Source of the DNA: an uncultured Bacteroides sp.
GTDB taxonomy: Bacteria; Bacteroidota; Bacteroidia; Bacteroidales; Bacteroidaceae
DNA: 23,355 nucleotides
Reading direction: 5' to 3'
Assembly (NCBI RefSeq): GCF_937912035.1
Contig: NZ_CALDPF010000027.1
Span: forward strand, 1 to 23,355
Positions 1 to 7,773 of the stretch are shown one piece after another. The position numbers were made by a program, and so were the translations under genes. Below the pieces are notes generated by a model that had not been told where the DNA came from, made no database searches, and saw only the letters and a program-made list of their open reading frames with translations. Position 1 is the first letter of the stretch. Every line of letters begins with the position of its first letter.

Positions 1-334
1 TAGAAGTAACCTTAATTTCCTGAGTATTGAAACCAATGTAGGAAATCTGAAGTACGCACTCTGTTGGAACATTCAATGTGAATTTTCCGTCAATGTCGGT
101 AATTGTTCCATTTGTAGTTCCCTTAACCAATACGTTTGCACCGATAATAGGTTCACCTGTTGCGTCGAGAACTTTACCATTAATAGTTTTTTGTTGTAGA
201 ATACTTTCTATAGCATCGGCATGAGGTGATGATGATTCATTTGCTGCTACAACCATGCCTGATACAAAAAAAGCTAAAGATGCTCCTGCTATAATTCTAG
301 TCATAGAGCTTGAATAGTTCTTTGCACTTTTCAT
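1..334 (-). CDS. SusC-family TonB-dependent outer-membrane receptor, N-terminal part (cut by window edge)
   Basis: Only the first ~111 codons are present; the gene continues beyond base 1. The frame opens with ATG at 332-334 and a signal peptide (MKSAKNYSSS, then a hydrophobic stretch ending near VVAAN, residues ~1-31). A carboxypeptidase-D regulatory-like domain follows at residues ~49-111, shown by TINGKVLDATGEPIIGANV, the GTTNGTITDIDGKF repeat and the ISYIGF strand. This domain order is typical of SusC proteins, the TonB-dependent importers that work with SusD lipoproteins to take up glycan fragments across the outer membrane. The plug, barrel and any SusD partner lie outside the window, so the substrate cannot be judged. 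The family call is firm. Confidence 0.9.
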   Translation of the reverse strand, partial: MKSAKNYSSSMTRIIAGASLAFFVSGMVVAANESSSPHADAIESILQQKTINGKVLDATGEPIIGANVLVKGTTNGTITDIDGKFTLNVPTECVLQISYIGFNTQEIKVTS

Positions 335-351
335 AAGTATAAGTCATTAGT

Positions 352-369
352 GTTCCATTAAGATGGAAC
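352..369. promoter_or_regulatory. Perfect 7-bp inverted repeat just upstream of susC
   Basis: GTTCCAT (352-358) and ATGGAAC (363-369) are separated by the four bases TAAG, with the near arm 17 bases before the susC start codon. In RNA it would form a small hairpin in the susC leader; in DNA it could be an operator. No T-run follows, so it is not an intrinsic terminator. The function is unknown. Confidence 0.45.
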
Positions 370-1001
370 GAGTTAAAAAATTAATCAAATAGTCCCGTAA
401 TCAGTGGATAATATAGACCTTTGTCATCATTGAAATTAGTTTTGTTGAACAGATAACACAAGTGAGTTTTGTCCAACAATGAGATACAGAAAATCTGTAA
501 GGTTTCATATCATATTGGACAATAGCCACAAGACAGTATGAGATAATAGTAACAAGATTTGTATGCAAACAGTATTCTCCGATGTACCTCATAAATTCTT
601 TATATTTAGAATGTTGATTGAACCATTTGAAGAAAAATTAAACCAACAATCATTTCTTATAAAGATTGGCGGTACATAATACTGAAAAATATTTTGCATT
701 AGTCAAAAAAGTGAATTCACAATCATATCCTTCGTCGTAATATTAAACGAGTTTGAATAACTACGGGATTTCTTGTCAGTTCCACTTCAGCATCTGTTAA
801 TACATTCTTAAGTATTCTTCACTTCCATTTGTCTTATACTTTAGTTCACTTTGGCTCTGAAAACAAAGAAAAGTATATACTATAAAATTCTTTAAAAGAG
901 CGTAAGTTCTTCCGAACTATAATAAGTATTTTCATCATGGATTGAAAAGTCAAGGATGTTTGTCCGCCTCTCACAAGCTCTCACGATTACCATCATACTT
1001 G

Positions 1002-1033
1002 CAAACATAGCTATTAACTGATTTCTATTCAAA
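1002..1033 (-). promoter_or_regulatory. Bacteroidetes-type promoter reading toward susC
   Basis: Read on the minus strand, TTTG (1033-1030) is followed after exactly 20 bases by TATGTTTG (1009-1002). This matches the housekeeping promoter of Bacteroidetes (-33 TTTG, 19-21 bases, -7 TAnnTTTG). Transcription would start near 998, about 660 bases before the susC start codon. I found no other full match between here and susC. Confidence 0.6.
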
Positions 1034-1319
1034 AAAACGGTAAGTTGAGAGAAAACGTATTTATTTTGGAACATAAAAGTCATTAATATCCGACTGTAAA
1101 GTTGCAAAATGAAGTCTGTTTCATTTCAGAATACCGTATAATTGACCATATTTCAATAAATTCAAAGAACTATTTATCTACTTTTTTACAGAACTGTAAT
1201 GATATTAAATATTCATATTATTTATTGTATACGATTGTTACGTAAATCCTTAGCAATCAAAACTATAAAAAGGTTAAAGTCATGATAAATATAGGAATTT
1301 AGTACTGTCCAAACCATGA

Positions 1320-1826
1320 CTACTCTTGAGGTACATATTCTTCAATGGAGAATTCGTTTACGGTAAGATTTATCTGTTTCTTACTTGGCTCACATATCAT
1401 TCTTACAGTCATACCGTCATTGGCTGTAAGAACATAATCATTCATGCCATACTGACTTATCTTATACCACATTCCGTTTTGACCGTATTGTAACTCCACA
1501 TAACTACTATATGAGATAAAGTTCCAACTTATTTTATACTTTGAAGTTGTTCCTTTGCGGAATACGAAACAGCAGTAATCCTCATCATAATCAACATAAT
1601 CAAGGTCCGTGATTTCTTCCTTATAAAAATTTAGAACTACTACTGAATCGCCCTGCCTTATATTATTAAGAGTCGTATCAAAGACATACTGCTCTCCTAT
1701 ATGCAGCTTGTCAACAGGTTCATAGACTCTCAAATCATCGTCGGCACTGCATGACGATAAACAAACACACAAAAACACCAGAAAAGGTAATGATGCCATG
1801 AATAATACAGATCTTTTTACACTCAT
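1320..1826 (-). CDS. Hypothetical surface lipoprotein
   Basis: The 168-residue protein begins MSVKRSVLFMASLPFLVF and has a type II signal peptide ending in the lipobox LSSC. After the lipidated cysteine comes SADDD, which resembles the acidic lipoprotein export signal known from Bacteroides, so surface exposure is likely. The mature part is rich in acidic and aromatic residues and looks beta-rich; I do not recognise the family. I chose the ATG at 1826 over an in-frame TTG at 1850 because a promoter -7 match (1848-1855) overlaps that TTG, and because the ATG start puts the charged signal-peptide region at the N terminus. It follows the pot operon terminator and so appears to be transcribed alone. 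Confidence 0.75.
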   Translation of the reverse strand: MSVKRSVLFMASLPFLVFLCVCLSSCSADDDLRVYEPVDKLHIGEQYVFDTTLNNIRQGDSVVVLNFYKEEITDLDYVDYDEDYCCFVFRKGTTSKYKISWNFISYSSYVELQYGQNGMWYKISQYGMNDYVLTANDGMTVRMICEPSKKQINLTVNEFSIEEYVPQE

Positions 1827-1847
1827 ATCATAAACATTTATTTCCGG

Positions 1848-1855
1848 CAAAAATA
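1848..1855 (-). promoter_or_regulatory. Promoter -7 element for the lipoprotein gene
   Basis: On the minus strand the bases read TATTTTTG, a match to TAnnTTTG about 22 bases before the chosen start codon. No clear TTTG was seen at the -33 distance, so the call rests on the -7 box and its position. Confidence 0.4.
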
Positions 1856-1910
1856 TAATGCGACACTACGTATAAAAAGAAGTTTAGATACACCCGATTG
1901 TTTTATCGAC

Positions 1911-1941
1911 AAAATAAAAAAGGGAGGTAAATACCTCCCTT
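1911..1941 (-). terminator. Intrinsic terminator of the pot operon
   Basis: AAGGGAGGTA (1920-1929) pairs perfectly with TACCTCCCTT (1932-1941). On the minus strand the hairpin is followed by a T-rich tract (complement of 1911-1919). It begins about 25 bases after the potD stop, the expected position for the operon's end. Confidence 0.9.
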
Positions 1942-1965
1942 AATATACCTATGAATAGAATAAAA

Positions 1966-3306
1966 TCATCGACGAATATGACATTTGACTCTTCTTTTTC
2001 TTCTGCTCTGATTACGTCTGTTCCTATATTTCTCTATCTTTTTATACGAAACATAGATAACCAGCACCAACAATGTAAGAAGAATGAATATCACAAGTCC
2101 TCCTCCAAGATTATCTCCCTTGACGTGCGACCACATATCCAGAACAGCCTGTGTCCTCTCTCCTGAATCACGAATAATTGCACAGCGTGACACTACCGCA
2201 CTGTCAGGATACTGTATCGGATCTATCTGTATATGTCTTGCCTCAGGACCGAAGAAATAAGCCAGATTAGAATATGTTTCAAGAGTTGTATCAATCTTTT
2301 CCTCAAGAATCTCAGGTGTGGCAACCGCACTGACATAACCTATGGTTTCCATATTAGCCAATGCCACATCAGGGCGACAAAGATAGTTTATGAAATAGCT
2401 TGCAGCCTTCCTGTTGCGTGCATATCGCGGAATAACCCATCCGTCGAACCATACGTTACTTCCTTCTTTCGGCACTTCATATCCCAGCTCCACTCCAATA
2501 GCTTCGGCTTCGTCTATTGCCCACACAGCATCACCGCTCCATGTCATATTCAGATATGCCTTGCTTTTGGTCATCATTTCCTTACCGAAATCGGCCTCCC
2601 ATCCGGCTATGTTAGGTTTCAGATCCTTCAGGTATTTTTCAGCTGTAGCAATAGCCTCAGGAGAATAGTTGTTCATCAGGTCATCAACTTTTATATCGCC
2701 CTTTGCCAAGGCTTCACGATTGGCATATATCACAGCCGTTCCGTATGCATCACGATAGCTGTCTTTCATCAGCAGCTTGTTGCGGAACTTGCTATCCCAT
2801 AAAGAATGCCATGTAGATGCTTCTTCTGTTGATACATATTTCTTATTGTAAAGTATTCCTGCCGTACCCCACATGTATCCTACAGCATATTTCGACGTCG
2901 GACGTCCAGGAAGTCCAAGCTTATCCAGCTCGCCACGTACATACGGAGATATATTGTGAATGTAGTTTGGTGTCTTGCCGAAAGCCGTATCTATAGGCAG
3001 AAGCAGGTCTTTCACCAGCATTCTCTCGATAATATATTCCGAAGGGCATACCACATCGAAGTCTTCCTTACCGCGTTCTATTTTGGTAAGCATTATTTCG
3101 TTTATATCGAATGTCTGATATACAATGCTTATCTCCTCTCCTGTCTGCTCCTTATACCACTCGGGGAAAGCTGCCAGCAGTTCCTCGTCGATATAATCGC
3201 CCCAGTTGTAAATCTTCAAGACCTTTTCACGATCCTCGCTGTTATAGCATCCTGTAAGGAATATTGCCGTGAGCAGTGTCAGAAATATTGTATAAAGTCT
3301 GTTCAT
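1966..3306 (-). CDS. potD: Spermidine/putrescine-binding lipoprotein with an added C-terminal membrane anchor
   Basis: This is the solute-binding protein of the polyamine ABC importer. The 446-residue protein starts at the ATG at 3306 with a signal peptide ending in the lipobox LTGC (Cys20). The body matches PotD: LKIYNWGDYIDEEL near the start, the FDVVCPSEYIIERM segment, and W-rich ligand-site stretches such as NMTWSGDAVWAIDEAEA and SNVWFDGWVIP. Unusually, the C terminus adds a hydrophobic helix (about residues 402-421, LVIFILLTLLVLVIYV) and a strongly basic 25-residue tail. By the positive-inside rule this would tether the binding protein to the inner membrane at both ends. A longer frame reaching 3345 would overlap potC and put 13 polar residues before the signal peptide, so it is rejected. 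It starts 13 bases after potC. Confidence 0.93.
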   Translation of the reverse strand: MNRLYTIFLTLLTAIFLTGCYNSEDREKVLKIYNWGDYIDEELLAAFPEWYKEQTGEEISIVYQTFDINEIMLTKIERGKEDFDVVCPSEYIIERMLVKDLLLPIDTAFGKTPNYIHNISPYVRGELDKLGLPGRPTSKYAVGYMWGTAGILYNKKYVSTEEASTWHSLWDSKFRNKLLMKDSYRDAYGTAVIYANREALAKGDIKVDDLMNNYSPEAIATAEKYLKDLKPNIAGWEADFGKEMMTKSKAYLNMTWSGDAVWAIDEAEAIGVELGYEVPKEGSNVWFDGWVIPRYARNRKAASYFINYLCRPDVALANMETIGYVSAVATPEILEEKIDTTLETYSNLAYFFGPEARHIQIDPIQYPDSAVVSRCAIIRDSGERTQAVLDMWSHVKGDNLGGGLVIFILLTLLVLVIYVSYKKIEKYRNRRNQSRRKRRVKCHIRR

Positions 3307-3319
3307 AATCTTTGTATCA

Positions 3320-4120
3320 TTATTTTGCGTTCTTCTTTTCTGCACGGCGGTTTATCATTATAAGCATAAACAGCACTATGAGGAATATAATAGTTGACAA
3401 CGGACGAAGTTCCGGTGTAAGTCCGCCCTTTCTTGCATCCGAATATATGTATGTAGAAAGAGTCTCAAGCCCTTCGTTTCCTATGGTAAATATGGTTACA
3501 GCGAAATCGTCAATTGAAATTGTTACTGCAAGCATGAAACCTGCTATCATTCCGGGCAGAATTTCAGGGATGATGACTTTCCTCAATGCCTGTCCGGGAG
3601 TTGCTCCCAGATCGAGCGCAGCCTCGTAAAGGTTAGGGTTCATCTGTTTGAGACGCGGCAACACACTGAGCACTACGTATGGTGTACAGAAAGCTATATG
3701 AGCCATGAGCACAGTGCCATATCCCTGATGTATTCCCAACGATACGAAAAGCAGGAACAGGGATACACCCATGATTATATCACCGTTCAATATAGGAATG
3801 TTGTTTATGAATGACACAGCCTTACGCTGACGAGCACGCAGGTTGAACATACCTATTGCAGTTATCGTTCCAAGCAGAGTAGATACTACAGCTGTAATCA
3901 AGGCTATGGTAATAGTGTTCCAAAGGGCATTTACCAAAGAGTGGTGAGTACCATGAACAAAAAGGTTTTCGTAAAGTTTTGTTGAAAAACCTGTCCAGTT
4001 GCCAAGAACTTTAGCCTCCGTGAATGAGTATATCATTATTATAATGATAGGAGAATAAAGCATCAGAAGCAACAGCCACAGATAGCCATGGCATAGGACT
4101 TTCTTTATCATGTTTACCAT
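3320..4120 (-). CDS. potC: Spermidine/putrescine ABC transporter permease PotC
   Basis: The 266-residue inner-membrane permease has about six transmembrane segments, beginning with YLWLLLLMLYSPIIIIMIYS. The EAA loop that docks onto the ATPase is seen as LYEAALDLGATPGQALRKV followed by IIPEILPG. PotC pairs with PotB to form the channel for polyamine import. Its ATG at 4120 overlaps the potB stop region by 7 bases; a second ATG at 4111 lies two bases after the potB stop and is an equally plausible start. Either arrangement indicates translational coupling. Length and motifs are normal for the family. Confidence 0.95.
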   Translation of the reverse strand: MVNMIKKVLCHGYLWLLLLMLYSPIIIIMIYSFTEAKVLGNWTGFSTKLYENLFVHGTHHSLVNALWNTITIALITAVVSTLLGTITAIGMFNLRARQRKAVSFINNIPILNGDIIMGVSLFLLFVSLGIHQGYGTVLMAHIAFCTPYVVLSVLPRLKQMNPNLYEAALDLGATPGQALRKVIIPEILPGMIAGFMLAVTISIDDFAVTIFTIGNEGLETLSTYIYSDARKGGLTPELRPLSTIIFLIVLFMLIMINRRAEKKNAK

Positions 4121-4914
4121 ATCGCACCTCCTTCCTTCTCCTGATTGTCGTCAGAAGCAAAAAGAGTGGCGGCACCTATAAGGAACAGCATAATGAGCGA
4201 AAGTGCGGCACCGTAGTTCCACATACTGTTGTTAATGTTCTCCTGAATTGTAGTACCGAACAGTTTTATATTGTTCATTGTAAGCACCTCGGCTATGGCA
4301 AAAGTAGAAATGGTAGGCATAAACACCATGAGAATGCCGCTTGCCACTCCCGGCATGGACAGCGGAAGTATGGTTTTGGTGAAAACCTGAAAAGGAGTTG
4401 CTCCAAGATCCTGTGCCGCCTCGATATAGCTGCGATCCATCTTGACCAGTGTATTGTAGATGGGGTAAATCATAAACGGAATGTAGTTATAAACCATACC
4501 GAAAATCAATGCTCCCTCTCCCAGCGGTACACGGAAGAAATCGAACAGTGCCACTGTGGCAAGAGTACGTATCAGAATATTTACCCACATAGGCAGGATG
4601 AAAAGCATCACTACTATCTGCGAATAGCCTGACTTTAGCCTGCTCAGAATATATGCTGCCGGATAGCCCAGCAGGATACATATCAGTGTATTTATTATGG
4701 CTATACCTATGGAATAGATAAATGTGTTCACAGCCTCCGGATGAGACATGAACTTACTGAAGTTGGCAAAAGTGAAATCCCCCCTCTCGTCAGTAAACGC
4801 AAATACCACAATCAATATCAGCGGAAGGACCACAAAGAATGCCGAGAAGATGATGTACGGCAATGTCCAACTCTTACGCGAAGTAAGAAAAATACGAATG
4901 TTACTTAGTTTCAC
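4114..4914 (-). CDS. potB: Spermidine/putrescine ABC transporter permease PotB
   Basis: The 266-residue permease has several hydrophobic helices, the first being LPYIIFSAFFVVLPLILIVV. The EAA loop is clear (YIEAAQDLGATPFQVFTKT, then ILPLSMPG). It is the first permease subunit of the polyamine importer, between potA (24-base gap upstream) and potC (overlapping downstream). The C terminus ends in a short polar tail, DDNQEKEGGAIW, in the cytoplasm. Length and layout are as expected for PotB; the gene order potA-B-C-D matches that of Escherichia coli. Confidence 0.95.
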   Translation of the reverse strand: MKLSNIRIFLTSRKSWTLPYIIFSAFFVVLPLILIVVFAFTDERGDFTFANFSKFMSHPEAVNTFIYSIGIAIINTLICILLGYPAAYILSRLKSGYSQIVVMLFILPMWVNILIRTLATVALFDFFRVPLGEGALIFGMVYNYIPFMIYPIYNTLVKMDRSYIEAAQDLGATPFQVFTKTILPLSMPGVASGILMVFMPTISTFAIAEVLTMNNIKLFGTTIQENINNSMWNYGAALSLIMLFLIGAATLFASDDNQEKEGGAIW

Positions 4915-4938
4915 CTCGTTTCCTTTTATAGTTAGTTA

Positions 4939-6330
4939 TTAATTTTTTCTGCGTATGGATATGTATTCAGACGGAATGCTGATACCCACATTGTCGCCCT
5001 TATCCCATATATCGTTTGTATCGGCATATACAGGCTCATCCCAATCGGAATCGACAGTGATATGGTAATGGTCGCCCTTATAAAGGATGAAGCTTATGCT
5101 TCCAGTCAGAGTACCGTCCTCCTGATTGTCGTCAAGCACAATTCCGTCGAAAGGTACTTCCACCAGCACATCCGTACCTGCATCCATGCCTGAAGTAGCT
5201 TCCTTACGACACTCAAACTCACAACCGAGGAACTCAACATGAGTTTCATCGATGATTTTTCCTTCGAACGTGTTGCATACCCTTTCTTTCTTCATTATAT
5301 GTATGTCGTATGGCTTCACCAACAGTCCTACTTCTGATCCTACTTCAAAATGATGATAATCCTGCACAACAAACTCAAATCCGTTTGCAACTACCACCAT
5401 CTCGTAATGCACACCCTTGAATATGCATGACGTAACCTTACCGCGGAACTGCGCTGATTCGTTTACAGGGAATATGTAAAGATCCTCCGGACGTATAACC
5501 ACATCCACAGGTGCATTGTCACCAAATCCTTCGTCCACACATTCTGCCTCTACGCCTGCAAAGCTTACTAAGCGGTCGTGTATCATCACTCCATTAAGTA
5601 TGTTACTCTCACCGATAAAGTCAGCTACAAACGAGTTGACAGGCTCATTATATATATCCATTGGAGTTCCTATCTGCTGAATTCTTCCCTCACTCATCAC
5701 TACAATGGTGTCACTCAGAGTTAAAGCTTCTTCCTGGTCGTGTGTCACATACACGAACGTAATACCCAGACGCTTGTGCATTTCCTTCAATTCCATCTGC
5801 ATATCCTTACGCATCTTGAGGTCAAGTGCTGCAAGCGGCTCGTCAAGCAGAAGAACATCAGGTTCATTCACTATGGCACGTGCTATAGCCACACGCTGCT
5901 GCTGACCACCGGAAAGCGAGTTTACATCACGATACTCATAATCGCTCATACTCACCATCTTCAGGGCATTCTTCACCTTGCGCATGATTTCATCCTTAGG
6001 CATCTTTTTCAGTTTCAGACCGAACGCTATATTGTCGTAAACATTAAGATGAGGAAATAAAGCATATTTCTGGAATACTGTGTTGACAGGACGCTTATGC
6101 GGAGGTGTCTGGGTAATCTCTTTACCATTAATTGTTATAACACCTTCCGATGCTGTCTGGAAACCTGCCAACAGACGAAGCAACGTTGTCTTACCACAAC
6201 CCGAAGGTCCTAATATTGTTACAAACTCGCCCTTGCGTATGTAAAGGTTGATATCGTCAAGAGCAACCTTATCATCGAAGTATTTTGAGACATGGGAAAT
6301 CTCAATAATATTATTTACCCTTTCTTGCAT
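4939..6330 (-). CDS. potA: Spermidine/putrescine ABC transporter ATPase PotA (long C terminus)
   Basis: The 463-residue protein is the ATPase that powers polyamine import. It has Walker A GPSGCGKTT (residues 41-49), Q-loop Q87, signature LSGGQ (139-143), Walker B LLLDEPLAALD (D163, E164) and switch histidine H197 in VTHDQEEAL. After residue ~235 come TOBE-like regulatory beta-domains. The C-terminal half is longer than the ~380 residues of E. coli PotA; the segment from about residue 350 looks like a second TOBE-like unit with an acidic insertion. It is the first gene of the operon; a -7 promoter match lies just upstream. The spermidine preference is inferred from the neighbouring PotD. Confidence 0.95.
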   Translation of the reverse strand: MQERVNNIIEISHVSKYFDDKVALDDINLYIRKGEFVTILGPSGCGKTTLLRLLAGFQTASEGVITINGKEITQTPPHKRPVNTVFQKYALFPHLNVYDNIAFGLKLKKMPKDEIMRKVKNALKMVSMSDYEYRDVNSLSGGQQQRVAIARAIVNEPDVLLLDEPLAALDLKMRKDMQMELKEMHKRLGITFVYVTHDQEEALTLSDTIVVMSEGRIQQIGTPMDIYNEPVNSFVADFIGESNILNGVMIHDRLVSFAGVEAECVDEGFGDNAPVDVVIRPEDLYIFPVNESAQFRGKVTSCIFKGVHYEMVVVANGFEFVVQDYHHFEVGSEVGLLVKPYDIHIMKKERVCNTFEGKIIDETHVEFLGCEFECRKEATSGMDAGTDVLVEVPFDGIVLDDNQEDGTLTGSISFILYKGDHYHITVDSDWDEPVYADTNDIWDKGDNVGISIPSEYISIRRKN

Positions 6331-6355
6331 TTCAATTAAAAACTCTAACTGGCGG

Positions 6356-6363
6356 CAAATTTA
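6356..6363 (-). promoter_or_regulatory. Promoter -7 element of the pot operon
   Basis: The minus strand reads TAAATTTG, matching TAnnTTTG, 26 bases upstream of the potA start codon. A clean -33 TTTG is not visible at 19-21 bases. The resulting leader would be only about 20 bases long, which leaves no room for a leader riboswitch. Confidence 0.5.
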
Positions 6364-6459
6364 CTGCTTTTTTGCATAAATAAACGTCGAAAGGCGATTT
6401 TTATGCTAAAAAAATAAGATATTACGTAAATATATACTTAAATATTAAATATATATTGC

Positions 6460-6498
6460 AAAAAAATACATGTATTCCAATTTATAAAGAGATACATG
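6460..6498 (-). terminator. Intrinsic terminator of the PqqD/ABC/HPrK operon
   Basis: On the minus strand CATGTAT (6498-6492) and ATACATG (6475-6469) can pair around a 16-base loop, followed by TA and a run of seven T. It lies about 30 bases after the stop of the last gene. The stem is short and AT-rich, so strength is uncertain. Confidence 0.55.
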
Positions 6499-6527
6499 CA
6501 TATACTAAAGTCTTAACCTAATCTTTA

Positions 6528-6794
6528 CTATTCAACAAGACCTATTGATATCCAGTTATCTAAAAGACGGCGTGCATCCTGAAGCGCAACACTTCGTTCG
6601 ATATCATATCTGTCCAACAATAAATCAACCATTGTTTCCAAATCAAACTCCCTGTTTGATATGTGTTCCCAAATATAAGCAGCAGATGTGTTAAGTGTAA
6701 CTATTTTATTGAAATCTATTTGTTCCAACCCTTCTCCAGAAACTATTTTTTCACCTGCTAATTCACGCAGTACAAATCCTTTCTTAATTCTCAT
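6528..6794 (-). CDS. PqqD-like small protein (RiPP recognition element fold), copy 1
   Basis: This 88-residue protein matches the PqqD family along its whole length: FVLRELAGEKIVSGEG, then DFNKIVTLNTSAAYIWEHI, an acidic helix (DLETMVDLLLDRYDI) and the closing DARRLLDNWISIGLVE. PqqD proteins are winged-helix-like domains that bind leader peptides of ribosomal peptides and present them to modifying enzymes. It is the last gene of a five-gene operon, 40 bases after the HPr-kinase-like gene, and a terminator follows. Leader-peptide binding is inferred from the family; no precursor gene is seen nearby. The protein is small enough to be a stand-alone binding element. Confidence 0.82.
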   Translation of the reverse strand: MRIKKGFVLRELAGEKIVSGEGLEQIDFNKIVTLNTSAAYIWEHISNREFDLETMVDLLLDRYDIERSVALQDARRLLDNWISIGLVE

Positions 6795-6834
6795 TTTATT
6801 ATAGTTTTAAATATTGACTTTATTGTAATATAAA

Positions 6835-7764
6835 TTATTTTTTTACAGCATCATGACATAAAAATGCAGCGTCTGCATCAGGAAGACATTCCAAATGAAA
6901 AACCCCTACTGATTGAATAATGCCTGATAAAGTTTTATGAAGTCCGTCAGCCATTACCCTGTCCCATCTCATTGATGAAGCCGATGGCGATAGTGCGGCG
7001 TAAGCCTGAATTCCCGACAACCGTCTGATGAAATTATGTGGAGCCTGACTAAGTCTGACCACAGCTCCAAGAGGAGCTTTTTCATTGCGATAACAAGGTG
7101 TCTTACCACTCCATGGCGAACCGTACACCATTACACAACCGCCTTTTTCAATCTTTACTACAGGATTATCATCATTAAGCAACCACGAATCAGGAATATT
7201 GTTGAGCCATAACCTTGTATGTGTACTTTTCCCAGTTCCGCTCTTTCCCAAAAACACATATCCTTTGCCATCTGCTACGGCTACTGAGGCATGGATAAGA
7301 AGTGTATTTCTAGTAGCTGTAAACAAGGCATAAAGCAACATCAGCGCATTATTTAACACAAACAGTTTGTGTCTGCCACCATTACATGCTCCTGTATACA
7401 GCCTACAATAAGCATTTCCGTTGTCTATAACAAGGAGTCCACCCTGTTCCTTCATTTCACGATTCAACGAAATAAGAAAGATTCTTTCACCGTTGCCACC
7501 TAACATAACAGATATAAAGGCGGTATCATTATCGAACTCAGCCAATAAATCTGAATTATTCATCAGTTCCTTTCCTTCCAATTCAATATCCAACTCCAGA
7601 CAAAATACACTGTCGGATACACTTTCCGGAGAAAAGCCATCCACACATATTTCACTTTCCAAAAATGGTTTGTAATTGTCCAAAGATGATAAAAATCCGG
7701 ACTTTTCAGGAATACTCAAGTAAAACCTGTGTCCACCTACTATGTATGAATAAAGTTTATTCAT
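6835..7764 (-). CDS. HPr kinase-like (PEP-carboxykinase fold) protein of a RiPP-like operon
   Basis: The 309-residue protein has an HPr kinase/phosphatase-type core in its second half: the conserved LLIHASVAV (His158), the P-loop GKSGTGKST (173-181) and LLNDDNPVV (196-203), corresponding to the HPrK acidic pair. A second conserved segment is YGSPWSGKTPC (214-224). The first ~140 residues look like a separate domain without a recognised family. Such kinases differ from true HPr kinases, which have another N-terminal domain and act on the sugar-transport protein HPr. Relatives are known in lasso-peptide clusters, where they phosphorylate the peptide's C terminus. Here the partners are PqqD-like proteins, a peptidase and an exporter, so a peptide substrate is plausible but unproven. 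It starts 9 bases after the peptidase gene. Confidence 0.78.
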   Translation of the reverse strand: MNKLYSYIVGGHRFYLSIPEKSGFLSSLDNYKPFLESEICVDGFSPESVSDSVFCLELDIELEGKELMNNSDLLAEFDNDTAFISVMLGGNGERIFLISLNREMKEQGGLLVIDNGNAYCRLYTGACNGGRHKLFVLNNALMLLYALFTATRNTLLIHASVAVADGKGYVFLGKSGTGKSTHTRLWLNNIPDSWLLNDDNPVVKIEKGGCVMVYGSPWSGKTPCYRNEKAPLGAVVRLSQAPHNFIRRLSGIQAYAALSPSASSMRWDRVMADGLHKTLSGIIQSVGVFHLECLPDADAAFLCHDAVKK

Positions 7765-7773
7765 CCTTCTATC

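Larger units (their letters stand above)
335..1319. other. 985-base AT-rich gap without a convincing gene
   Basis: This stretch lies between the susC start and the end of the lipoprotein gene. Frames of 63 and 71 codons exist on the minus strand (401-592, 892-1107), but they have no family resemblance and no good start context, and the second is crossed by the promoter at 1002-1033. The only clear signals are that promoter, the inverted repeat at 352-369, and a small hairpin at 905-918 (AGTTC, TTCC, GAACT; a GGAA tetraloop on the minus strand). It may hold a long susC leader or a small RNA. Confidence 0.6.

Noticed and set aside
401..592. 63-codon minus-strand frame between susC and its distant promoter
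   Set aside because: Composition is unlike a protein of this organism (many Cys, Tyr and Ile in no pattern), there is no family resemblance, and the surrounding DNA is AT-rich noncoding in character.
892..1107. 71-codon minus-strand frame
   Set aside because: It starts upstream of and runs through the promoter at 1002-1033, and shows no recognisable motif.
1827..1850. Upstream extension of the lipoprotein to a TTG
   Set aside because: The -7 box at 1848-1855 overlaps the TTG, and the ATG at 1826 gives a normal signal peptide.
2233..2802. 189-codon plus-strand frame opposite potD
   Set aside because: It lies fully inside the well-supported potD gene on the other strand and has no family features.
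6528..6794. Interpretation as part of PQQ cofactor synthesis
   Set aside because: PqqA, PqqB, PqqC and PqqE are all missing; only the PqqD-like fold is shared.
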